Origin: an uncultured Bacteroidia bacterium
Lineage (GTDB): Bacteria > Bacteroidota > Bacteroidia > Bacteroidales > F082
Direction: 5' to 3'
DNA: 64,000 nt
NCBI GenBank assembly: GCA_902786745.1
Contig: CADADR010000009.1
Span: 1-64,000, forward strand
The notes below the pieces were generated by a model, which was given only the letters and a program-made list of their open reading frames with translations, had not been told where the DNA came from and did no database searches. Of the stretch, positions 51,592 to 61,352 are shown piece after piece. The position numbers were made by a program, and so were the translations under genes. Within the stretch, counting starts at the first letter, position 1, and every line of letters begins with the position of its first letter.

Positions 51592-52667
51592 TCTTCCATT
51601 ATGCTGCTCTGCCGCTTGATGGATGCCTGATGTATGGCCTCAAAAACCTCGTCGATCAATTGCGGCGACAAGCCTAAATCGGCACCCGTGGCCACATGCT
51701 CAGCCAAGATTTTCTTCCAACGGTCCATCTGAACCACAGTGACGTTGTTACGTTTCTTGTACTCGCCAATCTGGGCGCTCACCTCCATGCGGCGGGCCAG
51801 GAGTTGCAACAATTCATTGTCAATGTCGTCGATCTCGCTACGAAGGTTGGCCAAGTCGCGTTCCACATGGTTTGAGCTTTTCGAACGGAACGTCAAGCCA
51901 GCCAGCAACGACTTCAACTCGTCAGGAGTGATTTGTTGCTTGGCGTCGGTCAAGGCCTCGGAGGGATTAATGTGGCATTCTATCATTAATCCATCCGTTG
52001 CGAGGTCGAGGGCCTTCTGTGCCGTGGCTTGCAACAGCTCACGGTTGCCACAGATATGGCTCACGTCGGTAACGATGGGCACGTTTAATTTTTGGGTCAA
52101 CTCAATGGGGATTTCCCACATGGGGAAATTGCGATAGGGCGACTCCTTATAATAGGAGAAGCCGCGATGTATGGCCACTAGTCGGGTCACACCTGCCTTT
52201 TGGAAGCGCTCGAAGGCGCCAATCCACAGCTGCAAGTCGGGCGAAACCGGGTTTTTGATGAACACGGGGATGTCGACACCACGCATTGCATCCGCGAGTT
52301 GCTGCACCGAGAACGGGTTGACCACCGTGCGGGCGCCCACCCACAGGGCGTTGATGTCGTATTTCAGCGCCAGTTCGACATGCTCGGGGGTAGCCACCTC
52401 GGTGATGATGGGCAAGCCTGTCGTCTGCTTCGCTTCGCGGAGCCAAACTAGGCCTTCCTCTCCCCTGCCTTCGAAGGCAGCAGGACGGGTGCGCGGCTTC
52501 CAGATGCCGCCACGCAGCATCTTCACCTCGGGGATTTTGGATAGGGCTTGCGCCGTAGCGAGGATTTGGTCTTCGCTTTCTACGCTACACGGCCCAGCGA
52601 TGATGATAGGGCTATCGCTGGGTGGAAACGCAGGGGTTACGCTACGCTGTAAATACGTGTTTGCCAT
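51588..52667 (-). CDS. Bifunctional DAHP synthase/chorismate mutase
   Basis: This fused enzyme starts the shikimate pathway (condensing phosphoenolpyruvate and erythrose 4-phosphate) and also converts chorismate to prephenate. The DAHP synthase part (about 1-262) has AGPCSVES at 24-31, RGGIWKPRT at 52-60, and [10 protein letters not shown]. The chorismate mutase part (about 265-359) has [20 protein letters not shown] and [15 protein letters not shown]. The start at 52667 (MANTYLQRS) fits the family better than an ATG 21 codons upstream, which lies in the divergent promoter. This fusion is common in Bacteroidetes. The promoter (TATTTTTG, 52683-52676) is divergent to that of asnS. Confidence 0.95.
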   Translation of the reverse strand: MANTYLQRSVTPAFPPSDSPIIIAGPCSVESEDQILATAQALSKIPEVKMLRGGIWKPRTRPAAFEGRGEEGLVWLREAKQTTGLPIITEVATPEHVELALKYDINALWVGARTVVNPFSVQQLADAMRGVDIPVFIKNPVSPDLQLWIGAFERFQKAGVTRLVAIHRGFSYYKESPYRNFPMWEIPIELTQKLNVPIVTDVSHICGNRELLQATAQKALDLATDGLMIECHINPSEALTDAKQQITPDELKSLLAGLTFRSKSSNHVERDLANLRSEIDDIDNELLQLLARRMEVSAQIGEYKKRNNVTVVQMDRWKKILAEHVATGADLGLSPQLIDEVFEAIHQASIKRQSSIMED

Positions 52668-52675
52668 AACGATGG

Positions 52676-52683
52676 CAAAAATA
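52676..52683 (-). promoter_or_regulatory. -7 element of the DAHP synthase gene
   Basis: TATTTTTG on the minus strand fits TAnnTTTG and lies 8 bases before the start at 52667, so this transcript may also have a very short leader. Confidence 0.4.
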
Positions 52684-52710
52684 CGGCATTTTTGCCTACT
52701 ATTGTGCTTT

Positions 52711-52743
52711 TTTTGTAACTTTGCACTCAAATTATTATTGGTA
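52711..52743 (+). promoter_or_regulatory. Promoter of the asnS-rpoN-kinase operon
   Basis: TTTG (52711-52714), 21 bases of spacing and TAACTTTG (52736-52743) match the Bacteroidetes -33/-7 consensus. The asnS start at 52765 follows about 21 bases later. Confidence 0.7.
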
Positions 52744-52764
52744 ACAAAGAATTACATCATACAA

Positions 52765-54204
52765 ATGAAAAGAGTAGAAATCAAGCAAGCCTTGCAGATG
52801 CAAGCCTCTGACAATGAGATTACTGTAATGGGCTGGGTGCGCAACAAGCGCGGCAGCAAGAACGTGGCCTTCATCGCCCTCAACGACGGCTCCACCATCA
52901 ACAACCTGCAATTGGTCATCGACCTGAACGTCATCCCTGAAGAAAAACTGGCCTTGATGCACGCCGGTGCATCGCTTTGGGCCAAGGGCGTCCTCGTCGC
53001 CTCGATGGGTAGTGGCCAGGCCGTGGAGCTCTCCGTGAAGGAGATTGGTCTGTTCGGTCCCGCCAACCCCGACGAATACCCACTGCAGCCTAAGAAACAC
53101 TCGCTGGAATTCCTGCGCGACATCGCCCACCTGCGTTTCCGCACCAACACCTTCGGTGCTGTCATGCGTCTGCGCCATGCCATGGTGTTCGCTATCCACA
53201 AGTTCTTCACTGAGCGAGGCTTCTATAATATCCACACGCCATTAATCACTGCCTCCGACGCTGAAGGTGCTGGCGAGATGTTCCAAGTGACCACACTCGA
53301 CCTCAACAACCCGCCTCGCGACGAGCAGGGCAACGTCGACTACAAGCAGGACTTCTTCGGCAAGTCGACCAACCTCACCGTTTCGGGTCAGCTCGAAGGC
53401 GAGTTAGCGGCCACGGCATTGGGTAAGATCTACACCTTCGGTCCCACCTTCCGTGCCGAGAACTCCAACACCACACGTCACCTGGCTGAGTTCTGGATGA
53501 TTGAACCCGAGATGGCCTTCTACGACATCAACGACAACATGGACCTCGCCGAGGAGATGCTGAAATATTTGATCCAATACGCTTTGGACAACAACATGGA
53601 CGACCTCCAATTCCTCAGCAAGCGCCTGCAGGACGAAGAGAAGGGTAAGAAAGAGGAAGACAAGTCAATGGAACTCATCAGCAAGCTGCATTTCGTGCTC
53701 GAGCATGAGTTCGTGCGCCTCACCTACACTGAGGCCATCGACATCCTGCGCAACTCCAACTACAACAAGAAGGGCAAGTTCCAGTATCCCGTGGATGGTT
53801 GGGGCGTCGACCTGCAGTCGGAGCACGAGCGTTATCTCGTCGAAAAGCACTTCAAGAAGCCTGTCATCCTGACCGACTACCCGAAGGAAATCAAGGCCTT
53901 CTACATGAAGCAAAACGAAGACGGAAAGACCGTCCGCGCCATGGACGTGCTCTTCCCCGGCATCGGTGAAATCATCGGTGGCTCAGAGCGTGAGACCGAC
54001 ATCAACAAGATCCTCGACCGTATGCATGAGGTCGGTATCCCCGAGGCCTCCATGGACTGGTACCTCGACAGCCGCCGCTTCGGCTCGGTGCCCCACTCGG
54101 GCTACGGCCTGGGCTTCGAGCGTCTGCTGCTCTTCATCACCGGCATGACCAACATCCGCGACGTCATCCCCTTCCCGCGCACACCTAAGAATTGCTTGTA
54201 TTAA
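52765..54204 (+). CDS. asnS: Asparaginyl-tRNA synthetase
   Basis: This class II synthetase charges tRNA(Asn) with asparagine. The 479-residue protein has the N-terminal OB-fold anticodon-binding domain ([25 protein letters not shown]), motif 2 ([25 protein letters not shown] region) and motif 3 ([15 protein letters not shown]). The start at 52765 lies just after a good promoter; the open frame upstream has no signal and runs antisense through the DAHP synthase gene. rpoN follows 5 bases after the stop. Confidence 0.97.
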   Translation: MKRVEIKQALQMQASDNEITVMGWVRNKRGSKNVAFIALNDGSTINNLQLVIDLNVIPEEKLALMHAGASLWAKGVLVASMGSGQAVELSVKEIGLFGPANPDEYPLQPKKHSLEFLRDIAHLRFRTNTFGAVMRLRHAMVFAIHKFFTERGFYNIHTPLITASDAEGAGEMFQVTTLDLNNPPRDEQGNVDYKQDFFGKSTNLTVSGQLEGELAATALGKIYTFGPTFRAENSNTTRHLAEFWMIEPEMAFYDINDNMDLAEEMLKYLIQYALDNNMDDLQFLSKRLQDEEKGKKEEDKSMELISKLHFVLEHEFVRLTYTEAIDILRNSNYNKKGKFQYPVDGWGVDLQSEHERYLVEKHFKKPVILTDYPKEIKAFYMKQNEDGKTVRAMDVLFPGIGEIIGGSERETDINKILDRMHEVGIPEASMDWYLDSRRFGSVPHSGYGLGFERLLLFITGMTNIRDVIPFPRTPKNCLY

Positions 54205-54209
54205 TCACC

Positions 54210-55778
54210 ATGAATAACCAACGATTGTCTCAAACCCAGCGGCAGGAGCTAAAACTCTCGCCGCAGCAGATCCAGCTGATGAAGCTGTTGCAGCTGCCAT
54301 TAATCGAACTCGAACAACGCATCAAGGAGGAGATGGAGATCAACCCCGCCCTTGAAGACGTTCGTGACAACGACTATGACGATGAGCCAACCGTTGACGA
54401 CCCCAACGAAGAAGAGTATAACGAAGACTACGGCGAAGAGAAGGATAGCGAAGAGAAAGATAACGGAGAAGAGAGAGACAACAACGGCGAAAACGACGAC
54501 TATAACGACGACGAGGTCAACTTCAGCAAGGATGACGAGTTCGACATCAACGACTACCTGCCCGAAGAAGACCGCGATGACTATTCCTATAAGTATCAAG
54601 CCAACAACTACAGCGATGACGACGACCTCTATGAGTCGCCCATCGTCAACGAAGAGACTTTTCAGGACTATCTGAACCGACAGCTTGCCTATCGCGACCT
54701 GACCGAGAAACAGCTCCAGATTGGAGAATACATCATCGGCAACCTCGACGACAACGGCTATTTGAGCCGCACCACACTCAACATCGTCGACGACCTGCTC
54801 TTCACCATGAACCTCTCGGCCACCGAAGAAGAGGTAAAAGAGGTGCTGGCCATCGTCCAGGAACTCGACCCACCCGGCATCGCAGCACGCAACCTGCAAG
54901 AGTGCCTCCTCATCCAGTTAAAACGACTTCAGGAAGAGAATCCCTTCATCAATCTCAGCCTCTCCATCACCATCGTCAACGACTTCTTCGAAGAATTCAC
55001 CAAAAAACACTACGACAAAATCGCCAAGAAGCTGGAAGTCAGCAACCGAGAGCTGAAAGCCGCCTTGGATGAGATACTGAAACTCAACCCGAAGCCCGCC
55101 GACGCCTCCAGCGCCAGCACCAAGAACATCCATTACATCACCCCCGATTTCTTCATCTTCGTCAGAGACGGCAAGGTGGAGCTTTCGCTCGACGGCCGCA
55201 ATGCCCCTGAGCTGCGTGTCAGCAAGTCTTACATCAATATGCTTGAGGAGTTCTCAAACAGCAAAGACAGCCGTAGCAAACAGGAGGCCGTGCAATTCGT
55301 GAAGCAGAAAATCGATGCCGCCAAATGGTTCATCGACGCCATCAACCAACGGCAGACCACACTCTACAAAACCATGAAAGCCATCGTTGAGATGCAGGAA
55401 GAATACTTCATCACCGGCGACGAAGCCAAGCTCAAGCCGATGATCCTCAAAGACGTGGCCGAGAAAGTGGGCTTGGACATCTCTACCATCTCACGCGTAG
55501 CCAACAGCAAATACGTCCAAACACCTTATGGCACCTTCATGCTGAAGTTTTTCTTCAGCGAAGGCATCAAAAACGAGGGCGGCGAGGAGGTGTCGACGCG
55601 CGAGATCAAGAAGATCTTGAAAGACTGCGTGGAGAACGAAGACAAGGCAAAGCCCATGACCGACGAGCAACTGATGCTCATTTTGAAGGAGAAAGGCTAT
55701 CCCATCGCCCGCCGCACTGTGGCCAAATACAGGGAGCAGTTAGGCATTCCCGTAGGAAGGATGAGAAAAAAGATATAA
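54210..55778 (+). CDS. rpoN: RNA polymerase sigma-54 factor
   Basis: Sigma-54 directs RNA polymerase to -24/-12 promoters and needs an ATP-using activator protein. The 522-residue protein has region I rich in Gln and Leu (QTQRQELKLSPQQIQLMKLLQLP), a very acidic region II (about 50-145, with NEEEYNEDYGEEKDSEEKDN), core-binding and DNA-binding parts, and the RpoN box near the end (ARRTVAKYREQLGIP). The start at 54210 is the family start; an ATG 6 codons earlier overlaps asnS. It lies 5 bases after asnS and 30 bases before a sensor kinase gene. Confidence 0.96.
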   Translation: MNNQRLSQTQRQELKLSPQQIQLMKLLQLPLIELEQRIKEEMEINPALEDVRDNDYDDEPTVDDPNEEEYNEDYGEEKDSEEKDNGEERDNNGENDDYNDDEVNFSKDDEFDINDYLPEEDRDDYSYKYQANNYSDDDDLYESPIVNEETFQDYLNRQLAYRDLTEKQLQIGEYIIGNLDDNGYLSRTTLNIVDDLLFTMNLSATEEEVKEVLAIVQELDPPGIAARNLQECLLIQLKRLQEENPFINLSLSITIVNDFFEEFTKKHYDKIAKKLEVSNRELKAALDEILKLNPKPADASSASTKNIHYITPDFFIFVRDGKVELSLDGRNAPELRVSKSYINMLEEFSNSKDSRSKQEAVQFVKQKIDAAKWFIDAINQRQTTLYKTMKAIVEMQEEYFITGDEAKLKPMILKDVAEKVGLDISTISRVANSKYVQTPYGTFMLKFFFSEGIKNEGGEEVSTREIKKILKDCVENEDKAKPMTDEQLMLILKEKGYPIARRTVAKYREQLGIPVGRMRKKI

Positions 55779-55808
55779 TAATTCAGCCATAACTTCGTTT
55801 TTATCAAC

Positions 55809-57317
55809 GTGAAAACGAACCTCTATACAAACAAGAAACGCTGGAAATGGGCGCTAGCGATCATCGCTATGCTCATCATCGGTGCGTCGTTGTGGTACAC
55901 CAACCATTTGGTGAAGTCTATCGCCGAGCAAGAGACGCGCCAAGTGAAGATGTGGGCGGCGGCCATGGAGCAGCATGCCGTGATGATGAAATCGACGGAA
56001 GAGTTCTTCAACAAAGTCAGCGAGCAGGAGCAACTGCGTGTCGACCTGTTGGCCAATGCCTACCGTCGTGTCATCGACATCTCAAGCAACGAAAACACGG
56101 CCATCTATCTTGACATCATCCGCAACAACATCAGCATCCCTTTGGTCATCACCGACACCAAGGACAACATCATCTTCTCGAGCAACCTGCCGCCCTCGCA
56201 AGAAGGCAAAAAAGCTTTTGACGAGGAGATGAAACAGGCCTATTCCAAATTCCCGCCCATCAAAATCGACCCAGGATATGGCTCGGTGCAATGGTTATAT
56301 TACAACGAGTCCATGATCTATACCGACCTGAAGGCCGTGTTGGAAGACATGATCGACCACTTCATGGAGGAGATCACGTTGAATTCGGTAGGTGCACCCG
56401 TCATCATCACCAACGAAGACCAGACACAGATCCTGAGTTTTGGTAACCTCGACTCCCTCATGATGCAGGACAGCAACTACGTCAATCAACAGCTGGCCAT
56501 CATGCGCGACGAGAACGACCCGCTTCAGATCGAGTTCATGAACAAAGGCAAAGCCACCATCTTCTACCGCACCACCGACTTGGTGCAACAGATGCGCTAC
56601 TATCCTGTCATCCAGATTATTGTCTTCGCCTTATTCCTGCTGATCGCCTACCTGCTGTTCAGCTATGCTCGTCGTTCGGAGCAAAACCAAGTATGGGCCG
56701 GCATGGCCAAGGAGACCGCACACCAGTTGGGCACGCCCCTATCCTCTTTGATGGGTTGGATCGAACTGCTGAAGATGCAGGAAGAGCCCTTTGTGGGCAC
56801 ACACGAGATGGAGAAGGATATCGAACGCCTGCAGATTGTCACCGACAGATTCTCAAAAATCGGCTCCGTGCCTGTGCCCGAGCCTACTGACATCAACTAC
56901 CTCATCCGCGACACGATGGACTACTTGCAAAAACGATTCTCCAAAAAATTTGAGTTCGAAATCAACCTGCCTGAGGGCGAACTGATTATGCCTTTGATTC
57001 CCTCTTTGTTCCGCTGGGTGCTCGAAAACCTGACCAAAAACGCCGTCGACGCCATGGGCGACCACGGCAAGATCACCCTCGACCTCATTGACGATGGCGA
57101 CCACATCCACCTCGACCTCAGCGACACGGGTAAAGGCATCCCGAAGTCGCAAATCAACCAAGTGTTCAACCCTGGCTTCACTAGCAAGAAACGTGGCTGG
57201 GGCCTCGGCCTCTCGCTGGCCAAGCGCATCATCGAAGACTACCATAAGGGCAAAATCTTCGTCAAGTCGTCTGTAGTAGGCGAAGGGACGACGTTCCGGA
57301 TAACGTTGAAGAAATAA
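55809..57317 (+). CDS. Membrane sensor histidine kinase
   Basis: This 502-residue kinase has two membrane segments (about 14-34 and 266-286) around a periplasmic sensor domain. The cytoplasmic part has the H-box His at 305 (KETAHQLGTPLSS), the N-box NLTKNAVDAM, G1 DTGKGIP, and FNPGFTSKKRGWGLGLSLAKRI. No HAMP domain is evident between the second membrane segment and the H-box. No response regulator is adjacent, so its partner lies elsewhere. It follows rpoN by 30 bases, and this location hints at a link to sigma-54-dependent transcription. The ligand sensed is unknown. Confidence 0.93.
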   Translation: MKTNLYTNKKRWKWALAIIAMLIIGASLWYTNHLVKSIAEQETRQVKMWAAAMEQHAVMMKSTEEFFNKVSEQEQLRVDLLANAYRRVIDISSNENTAIYLDIIRNNISIPLVITDTKDNIIFSSNLPPSQEGKKAFDEEMKQAYSKFPPIKIDPGYGSVQWLYYNESMIYTDLKAVLEDMIDHFMEEITLNSVGAPVIITNEDQTQILSFGNLDSLMMQDSNYVNQQLAIMRDENDPLQIEFMNKGKATIFYRTTDLVQQMRYYPVIQIIVFALFLLIAYLLFSYARRSEQNQVWAGMAKETAHQLGTPLSSLMGWIELLKMQEEPFVGTHEMEKDIERLQIVTDRFSKIGSVPVPEPTDINYLIRDTMDYLQKRFSKKFEFEINLPEGELIMPLIPSLFRWVLENLTKNAVDAMGDHGKITLDLIDDGDHIHLDLSDTGKGIPKSQINQVFNPGFTSKKRGWGLGLSLAKRIIEDYHKGKIFVKSSVVGEGTTFRITLKK

Positions 57318-57320
57318 AAA

Positions 57321-57383
57321 ACAGAAATCCACCGACATAGATTGCCACGCTTCGCTCGCAATGACATGTCGGTGGATTTCTGT
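57321..57383. terminator. Long hairpin between convergent genes, with a REP-like loop
   Basis: ACAGAAATCCACCGACAT (57321-57338) pairs perfectly with its complement at 57366-57383, an 18-base-pair stem. The loop contains a second palindrome, ATTGC (57341-57345) with GCAAT (57358-57362), around CACGCTTCGCTC. It sits directly after the kinase gene and before the end of the convergent cargo gene, so it may end both transcripts. The loop resembles a dispersed palindromic repeat. Confidence 0.75.
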
Positions 57384-57401
57384 AGGGTCACCAGACCACA
57401 A

Positions 57402-58595
57402 TTATTTCACGATGATTCTTTGCGTTTGGCTATTACCTTCACGGTCATAGACCTTCAGCAGGTAAACACCTTGACTCAGAGAACTCACGTCCATCTTTTC
57501 GCTCAGGCACTCAACCAGTTTCTGACCAGTAAGACCATAGATTTCAGCCTTTTGGAAACCATCGGCCTCAATGAAAACCTCACCATGGGCAGGCACAGGA
57601 TAGACCATGAAACTGGGAACGGCATTGTTCTCGTTGACGGAGGTCAGGTCGACATACTCTACATCCACAATGTAGCCGTAGTACACGATTTTGTTTCCAT
57701 CGCCAAAAAACATCTCTATGTCGCCGTCGGCAATCATCCATTGGCTACCGAGTTTTTCCTTACTTTCGCCATGCTTGGCATTGCCGTTTTCGTCGTATTC
57801 ATAGGTGAACAGTTTATTGTCCTCCCAAGCCGATCCATTCCATTCCTGGATGGTCTTGGAAGGGAACACATCGCCTTCATAATTGTAGGTCGTTAATTCA
57901 TCGTTGACCCAAGAAGTGCCCTCCCACTCTTGTTCGAGGATTTCGGTGACTCTCTCATTAAAGTTGAGGGTTATGATTTGTTTCCCTTCGTTTTGCCAGG
58001 CTCCGCCTTCCATATACTGCATGACGAGTTCGATGGTGTTGTCCGTGCGGGTGTAGGTAAAGAGTTCGTCCGACGACCAGTTGTTGCCATTCCATTCCCA
58101 GTAGAGCACGGTGGTCACATCGCCGTTGTAATTATACACTTCCTTGGTATCGTTCACCCAGTTGCCGTTTGACCAATACTGATAAATCACTTCGCTTAAT
58201 TCGTCGCCGTCGTAGGTATAGGATGCCTTATAATCGTTTATCATCCCGCCCGTCATGTCGGCCATCTCACCTACCATTTCAATCACGTTGCCGTAAAAAT
58301 CGTAATCGTACGAAACGCGATAATAGTCCATCCAGCCATCGCCTTCGTCTCTTTCATAAAACTCTTCCATGAGGTAATAGTCGTACTCGTCGTAGGTGTA
58401 GGCCACACGGAAGTGGTCGTTGTAGGCGTCAGTCCATTGGGCTGTTTGCGGCACAATGTTTGACTCGCTACGCACGCCATAGTGCTTCAGCACATTGGCA
58501 TTCGCATTTGATTTCAGTTCAGCCTTGCGCTGGGCAAAGCTCACATTTCCCAAAGCCATCACGAGGACAGCCAAAACAAATAATCCTTTTTTCAT
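57402..58595 (-). CDS. T9SS cargo protein with W-N-Y type sequence repeats
   Basis: This 397-residue protein has the signal MKKGLFVLAVLVMALGNVSFA and a type A T9SS sorting tail (PSFMVYPVPAHGEVFIEA...EIYGLTGQKLVE...GVYLLKVYDREGNSQTQRIIVK). Between them run several degenerate repeats of about 30-35 residues, each with a tryptophan-rich turn (YWSNGNWVNDTKEVYNY, WEWNGNNWSSDELFTY, WEGTSWVNDELTTYNY, WNGSAWEDNKLFTYEY). The repeats alternate aromatic and acidic residues and probably stack as beta hairpins, as in YD-like or WN-type repeat proteins. The function is unknown, with binding likely. It is the last gene of a four-gene run that includes the M1 peptidase. Confidence 0.85.
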   Translation of the reverse strand: MKKGLFVLAVLVMALGNVSFAQRKAELKSNANANVLKHYGVRSESNIVPQTAQWTDAYNDHFRVAYTYDEYDYYLMEEFYERDEGDGWMDYYRVSYDYDFYGNVIEMVGEMADMTGGMINDYKASYTYDGDELSEVIYQYWSNGNWVNDTKEVYNYNGDVTTVLYWEWNGNNWSSDELFTYTRTDNTIELVMQYMEGGAWQNEGKQIITLNFNERVTEILEQEWEGTSWVNDELTTYNYEGDVFPSKTIQEWNGSAWEDNKLFTYEYDENGNAKHGESKEKLGSQWMIADGDIEMFFGDGNKIVYYGYIVDVEYVDLTSVNENNAVPSFMVYPVPAHGEVFIEADGFQKAEIYGLTGQKLVECLSEKMDVSSLSQGVYLLKVYDREGNSQTQRIIVK

Positions 58596-58607
58596 AGTCG
58601 TATGAGT

Positions 58608-59039
58608 TTATTCTTTTATGACATCAAAATAATAGTTTACATCATTAATCCGAACATAACCGTGTATGCGTATCCCTTGTGAACTATTGGTATAAACCTT
58701 AGCCAACAATTCGTTGCCTATCTGTATCAGGCAATCGTTGTTGCCCAAGCTGGGGTCACCGGCACAGTTGTGGGTAAGGCCGTTGTTCGGGCTCTTGATT
58801 TCAAATTTCAGTTTTCCGCCATTGGGCGTCACCTTGATGGTGGCATCATGACAGATATGGCAGTAAGTGCCCTCTATCAAGTCATCGAACGCATCGGTGA
58901 CATTAGACGAGACATAGGAACCGACGAGTTCCTGATTGGTATAGCCAAAATAATTCTCCCATTCGTTTTTTGGTTCCTTGCATGAGGCAAAGAAGACACC
59001 CAGTACACAAAGCAGGGCAAATAACTTAAAGCTTTTCAT
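58608..59039 (-). CDS. Small lipoprotein with a CHICH motif
   Basis: This 143-residue lipoprotein has the signal MKSFKLFALLCVLGVFFASC, with the lipobox Cys at 20. The mature part includes NQELVGSYVSSNVTDAFDDL and TYCHICHDATIKVTPNGGKLKFEIKSP, and ends IRINDVNYYFDVIKE, the beta pattern of small Bacteroidales lipoproteins. CHICH formally matches the CxxCH haem-binding motif, but no other cytochrome feature is present and a chance match is likely. Another in-frame ATG at 59051 overlaps the stop of the M1 gene (ATGA) and would add four residues. It is the third gene of its operon. Confidence 0.75.
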   Translation of the reverse strand: MKSFKLFALLCVLGVFFASCKEPKNEWENYFGYTNQELVGSYVSSNVTDAFDDLIEGTYCHICHDATIKVTPNGGKLKFEIKSPNNGLTHNCAGDPSLGNNDCLIQIGNELLAKVYTNSSQGIRIHGYVRINDVNYYFDVIKE

Positions 59040-59047
59040 ATTGTGTA

Positions 59048-61342
59048 TCATTTAATAATCAGTTTTTCAGTAGCCAATACCGTTCCATCCTTGCCCAGGC
59101 GCATCACCGTACAGTAGCCTTTGGGCAGACCTGCCGTTGAGAGGCTTACGCCTTCAGCCTTCCTGAAGATGGCCCGCCTCAGTTCCCTGCCGTCCATCCC
59201 GATAATACGGATCATGCCATCAGAAGGCTCATCCCATGAGAGACGGATCATGTCAGCCGAAGGATTAGGATACATCTGAAGCATCATGCCCGCCTGGTGC
59301 TGTTCCTCGGTGCCGAGCGCTTCCTTGTCCCAAGCGGCTATAGTATACTCGCCCGAGGGCAGATTGTCGACGATAAAGCGGCCGTGTTTCCAGGTGCTGC
59401 CCGCATAAACCGTGTAGGCAATCTCGTGCCAAGCCTCCGAGGCGTCGCGACGATACAACAGGGTGGCCGAGTCGTTGGCCGTCTGAATGATGTCGCCGTC
59501 AGTAGAAGTGGTATAGTCGAACATGCCTGTCACCTGGGCCTCACCGAAGTCGTAGCGGTTGATGGTCCAGAAATGCTGACTCGAGAGAGTCAGATAAGGA
59601 ACCAAGGGGTCGTCGTAAGGACCGACAAAATGGTTTTCGACGGCGACAAAAACCGAATCGGTGAAAGATGTCGCCTCTACCTTGAAGTTGGCAAAGTTTT
59701 GCTGCGATGACGACTTCAGCATGAAGTTTTTCTGGGTCTTTCCATCCAACCAGTTGTTATTGAAATCACCGATAACACCGACAGGCTCAAAACCGACTGA
59801 ACATGTTGCCTCGAAATTCAGGCCATCCCAAACGACTCTTGCGGTTTCAAGTTGGAAATCAGGGCCGATGAAAGTCAACTCGTATGCATTGTGTTGCCCG
59901 ATGTGGGTATCACCAATATGCTGGTAACGGTGTTCCAACGTCACATCATACCATTCGCCGACCTGCTCCACCGATTTGATGACAGCGTAAAGATGGGGCA
60001 TGCCACTTGAATAGACATAGGTATCGAAGAATCCATGCATGTCGATGCCAGAATACTGTGTCAAGGCTTCGCATAGTTGTTCGGATGTAGCTGTCTGATA
60101 GGCATGTTCCTGGAAATACTGGCGCATGGCGGCGAGGAAGTTCTCACGCCCCATGTAGTTCATCATCGTATTGACAATGACAGCACCGCGCTCATAGATG
60201 GCATTGGTGTTATAGGTCATGTCAAGCGGCATATTGTTGAGCGGCATCCAGTTGGCAGGAGTGTTGCACCAAGCATTGATGCTATTGACTTTGCCAGAGA
60301 TAGTGTTTTGGAAATGCTCCTCGCCATAGACAGCCGACTCATAGAAGGCGCCCCAAAACTGCGCGAAGCCCTCGTTGAGCCACATGTCGCCAGCATCAGC
60401 ACAGGTCACCAGATTACCCGACCACATGTGAGAGAGTTCGTGAGCGATATATTCCTCACCTGCCAAAGTGCCGTCGACGACAGAAGGCACGATGGCGATG
60501 TTGTCGGTATGCTCCATGCAGCCCTTGCCCGTAACGACATAGCCGATGCGATTGAAAGGATAGGCACCCATGCTCTCCTCGAAGAAGGCCGCAATCTCCT
60601 TGACGTGTACCATCGAAGCGGGTACATTGTTGATCTGATTAGGCTTGGCATACACCGTAATCGGAATGTCGCGCTCGATGCCGTGATAGACATCTTCCCA
60701 GACTTCATAATCGCCCACGGCAAACGAGATGTGATAGGTGGAGATCTCCTGAGGTGTGTTCCAATGCCAGGTGGAGGTGCCATTGCCATTGTCGATAGTC
60801 TCCACGAAGTTACCACCGCAGATGGCCTTCTTGTCGTTGGTCGTGGTGACAAAGACATCGTAGGTAGCCTTATCGGTGAAGTTATCGACGCAGGGGAACC
60901 AAGACTTACCTAAGTTGTGCGGTTGGCTGTCGAAGCCCACGCCGAGGTTGTAGACATAGTCACCCCACCATTCCACGCCGCCCCAGGTCTCATTAAATGT
61001 GTTGCCGCCATAGACGATGTCTAAGGTTGCAGTATTACCGCTTGCCAAAGGCGAGGCCAAATTGATGGTCACGAAGTCGCCGTCTTGCGAGAAGCCGGAT
61101 ACCGTAGCGCCTGTGGCCGTCACGGAAGCGACTTCCAGATACTTCAATTCAAGGACGATTTGTTGCACATTGGCCGTAGCCGTAAAGTCAATAAAGGTCT
61201 CACCCTGCAGGGTGTGGTTGGTGAAATTCAGTTCGTTGACATGGATGGCATAATGTGTCACGTCGATGTTTTCGCCAGCAGTTTGCGCCTGCATCAACGT
61301 AAACGACAGCAACAATGCCAAGGATAGAAGGAGTCGTTTCAT
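59048..61342 (-). CDS. Secreted M1 family zinc metallopeptidase with T9SS tail
   Basis: This aminopeptidase-type enzyme (family M1) removes N-terminal residues from peptides outside the cell. The signal is MKRLLLSLALLLSFTLMQAQ. The zinc site is HELSH at 301-305 (H301, E302, H305) with the third ligand E324 in NEGFAQFW. The exopeptidase loop GAMEN is replaced by GCMEHT. An N-terminal M1 beta-domain (ENIDVTHYAIHVNELNF) and a C-terminal type A T9SS sorting tail (MLQMYPNPSADMIRLSW...RELRRAIF...VLATEKLIIK) complete the 764 residues. It lies 10 bases after an upstream lipoprotein gene and overlaps or adjoins a smaller lipoprotein gene downstream. Confidence 0.93.
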   Translation of the reverse strand: MKRLLLSLALLLSFTLMQAQTAGENIDVTHYAIHVNELNFTNHTLQGETFIDFTATANVQQIVLELKYLEVASVTATGATVSGFSQDGDFVTINLASPLASGNTATLDIVYGGNTFNETWGGVEWWGDYVYNLGVGFDSQPHNLGKSWFPCVDNFTDKATYDVFVTTTNDKKAICGGNFVETIDNGNGTSTWHWNTPQEISTYHISFAVGDYEVWEDVYHGIERDIPITVYAKPNQINNVPASMVHVKEIAAFFEESMGAYPFNRIGYVVTGKGCMEHTDNIAIVPSVVDGTLAGEEYIAHELSHMWSGNLVTCADAGDMWLNEGFAQFWGAFYESAVYGEEHFQNTISGKVNSINAWCNTPANWMPLNNMPLDMTYNTNAIYERGAVIVNTMMNYMGRENFLAAMRQYFQEHAYQTATSEQLCEALTQYSGIDMHGFFDTYVYSSGMPHLYAVIKSVEQVGEWYDVTLEHRYQHIGDTHIGQHNAYELTFIGPDFQLETARVVWDGLNFEATCSVGFEPVGVIGDFNNNWLDGKTQKNFMLKSSSQQNFANFKVEATSFTDSVFVAVENHFVGPYDDPLVPYLTLSSQHFWTINRYDFGEAQVTGMFDYTTSTDGDIIQTANDSATLLYRRDASEAWHEIAYTVYAGSTWKHGRFIVDNLPSGEYTIAAWDKEALGTEEQHQAGMMLQMYPNPSADMIRLSWDEPSDGMIRIIGMDGRELRRAIFRKAEGVSLSTAGLPKGYCTVMRLGKDGTVLATEKLIIK

Positions 61343-61352
61343 ATTTCTGTGT

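Noticed and set aside
52171..52764. Upstream extension of the asnS reading frame
   Set aside because: It runs antisense through the DAHP synthase gene; the promoter at 52711-52743 and the family start at 52765 fit better.
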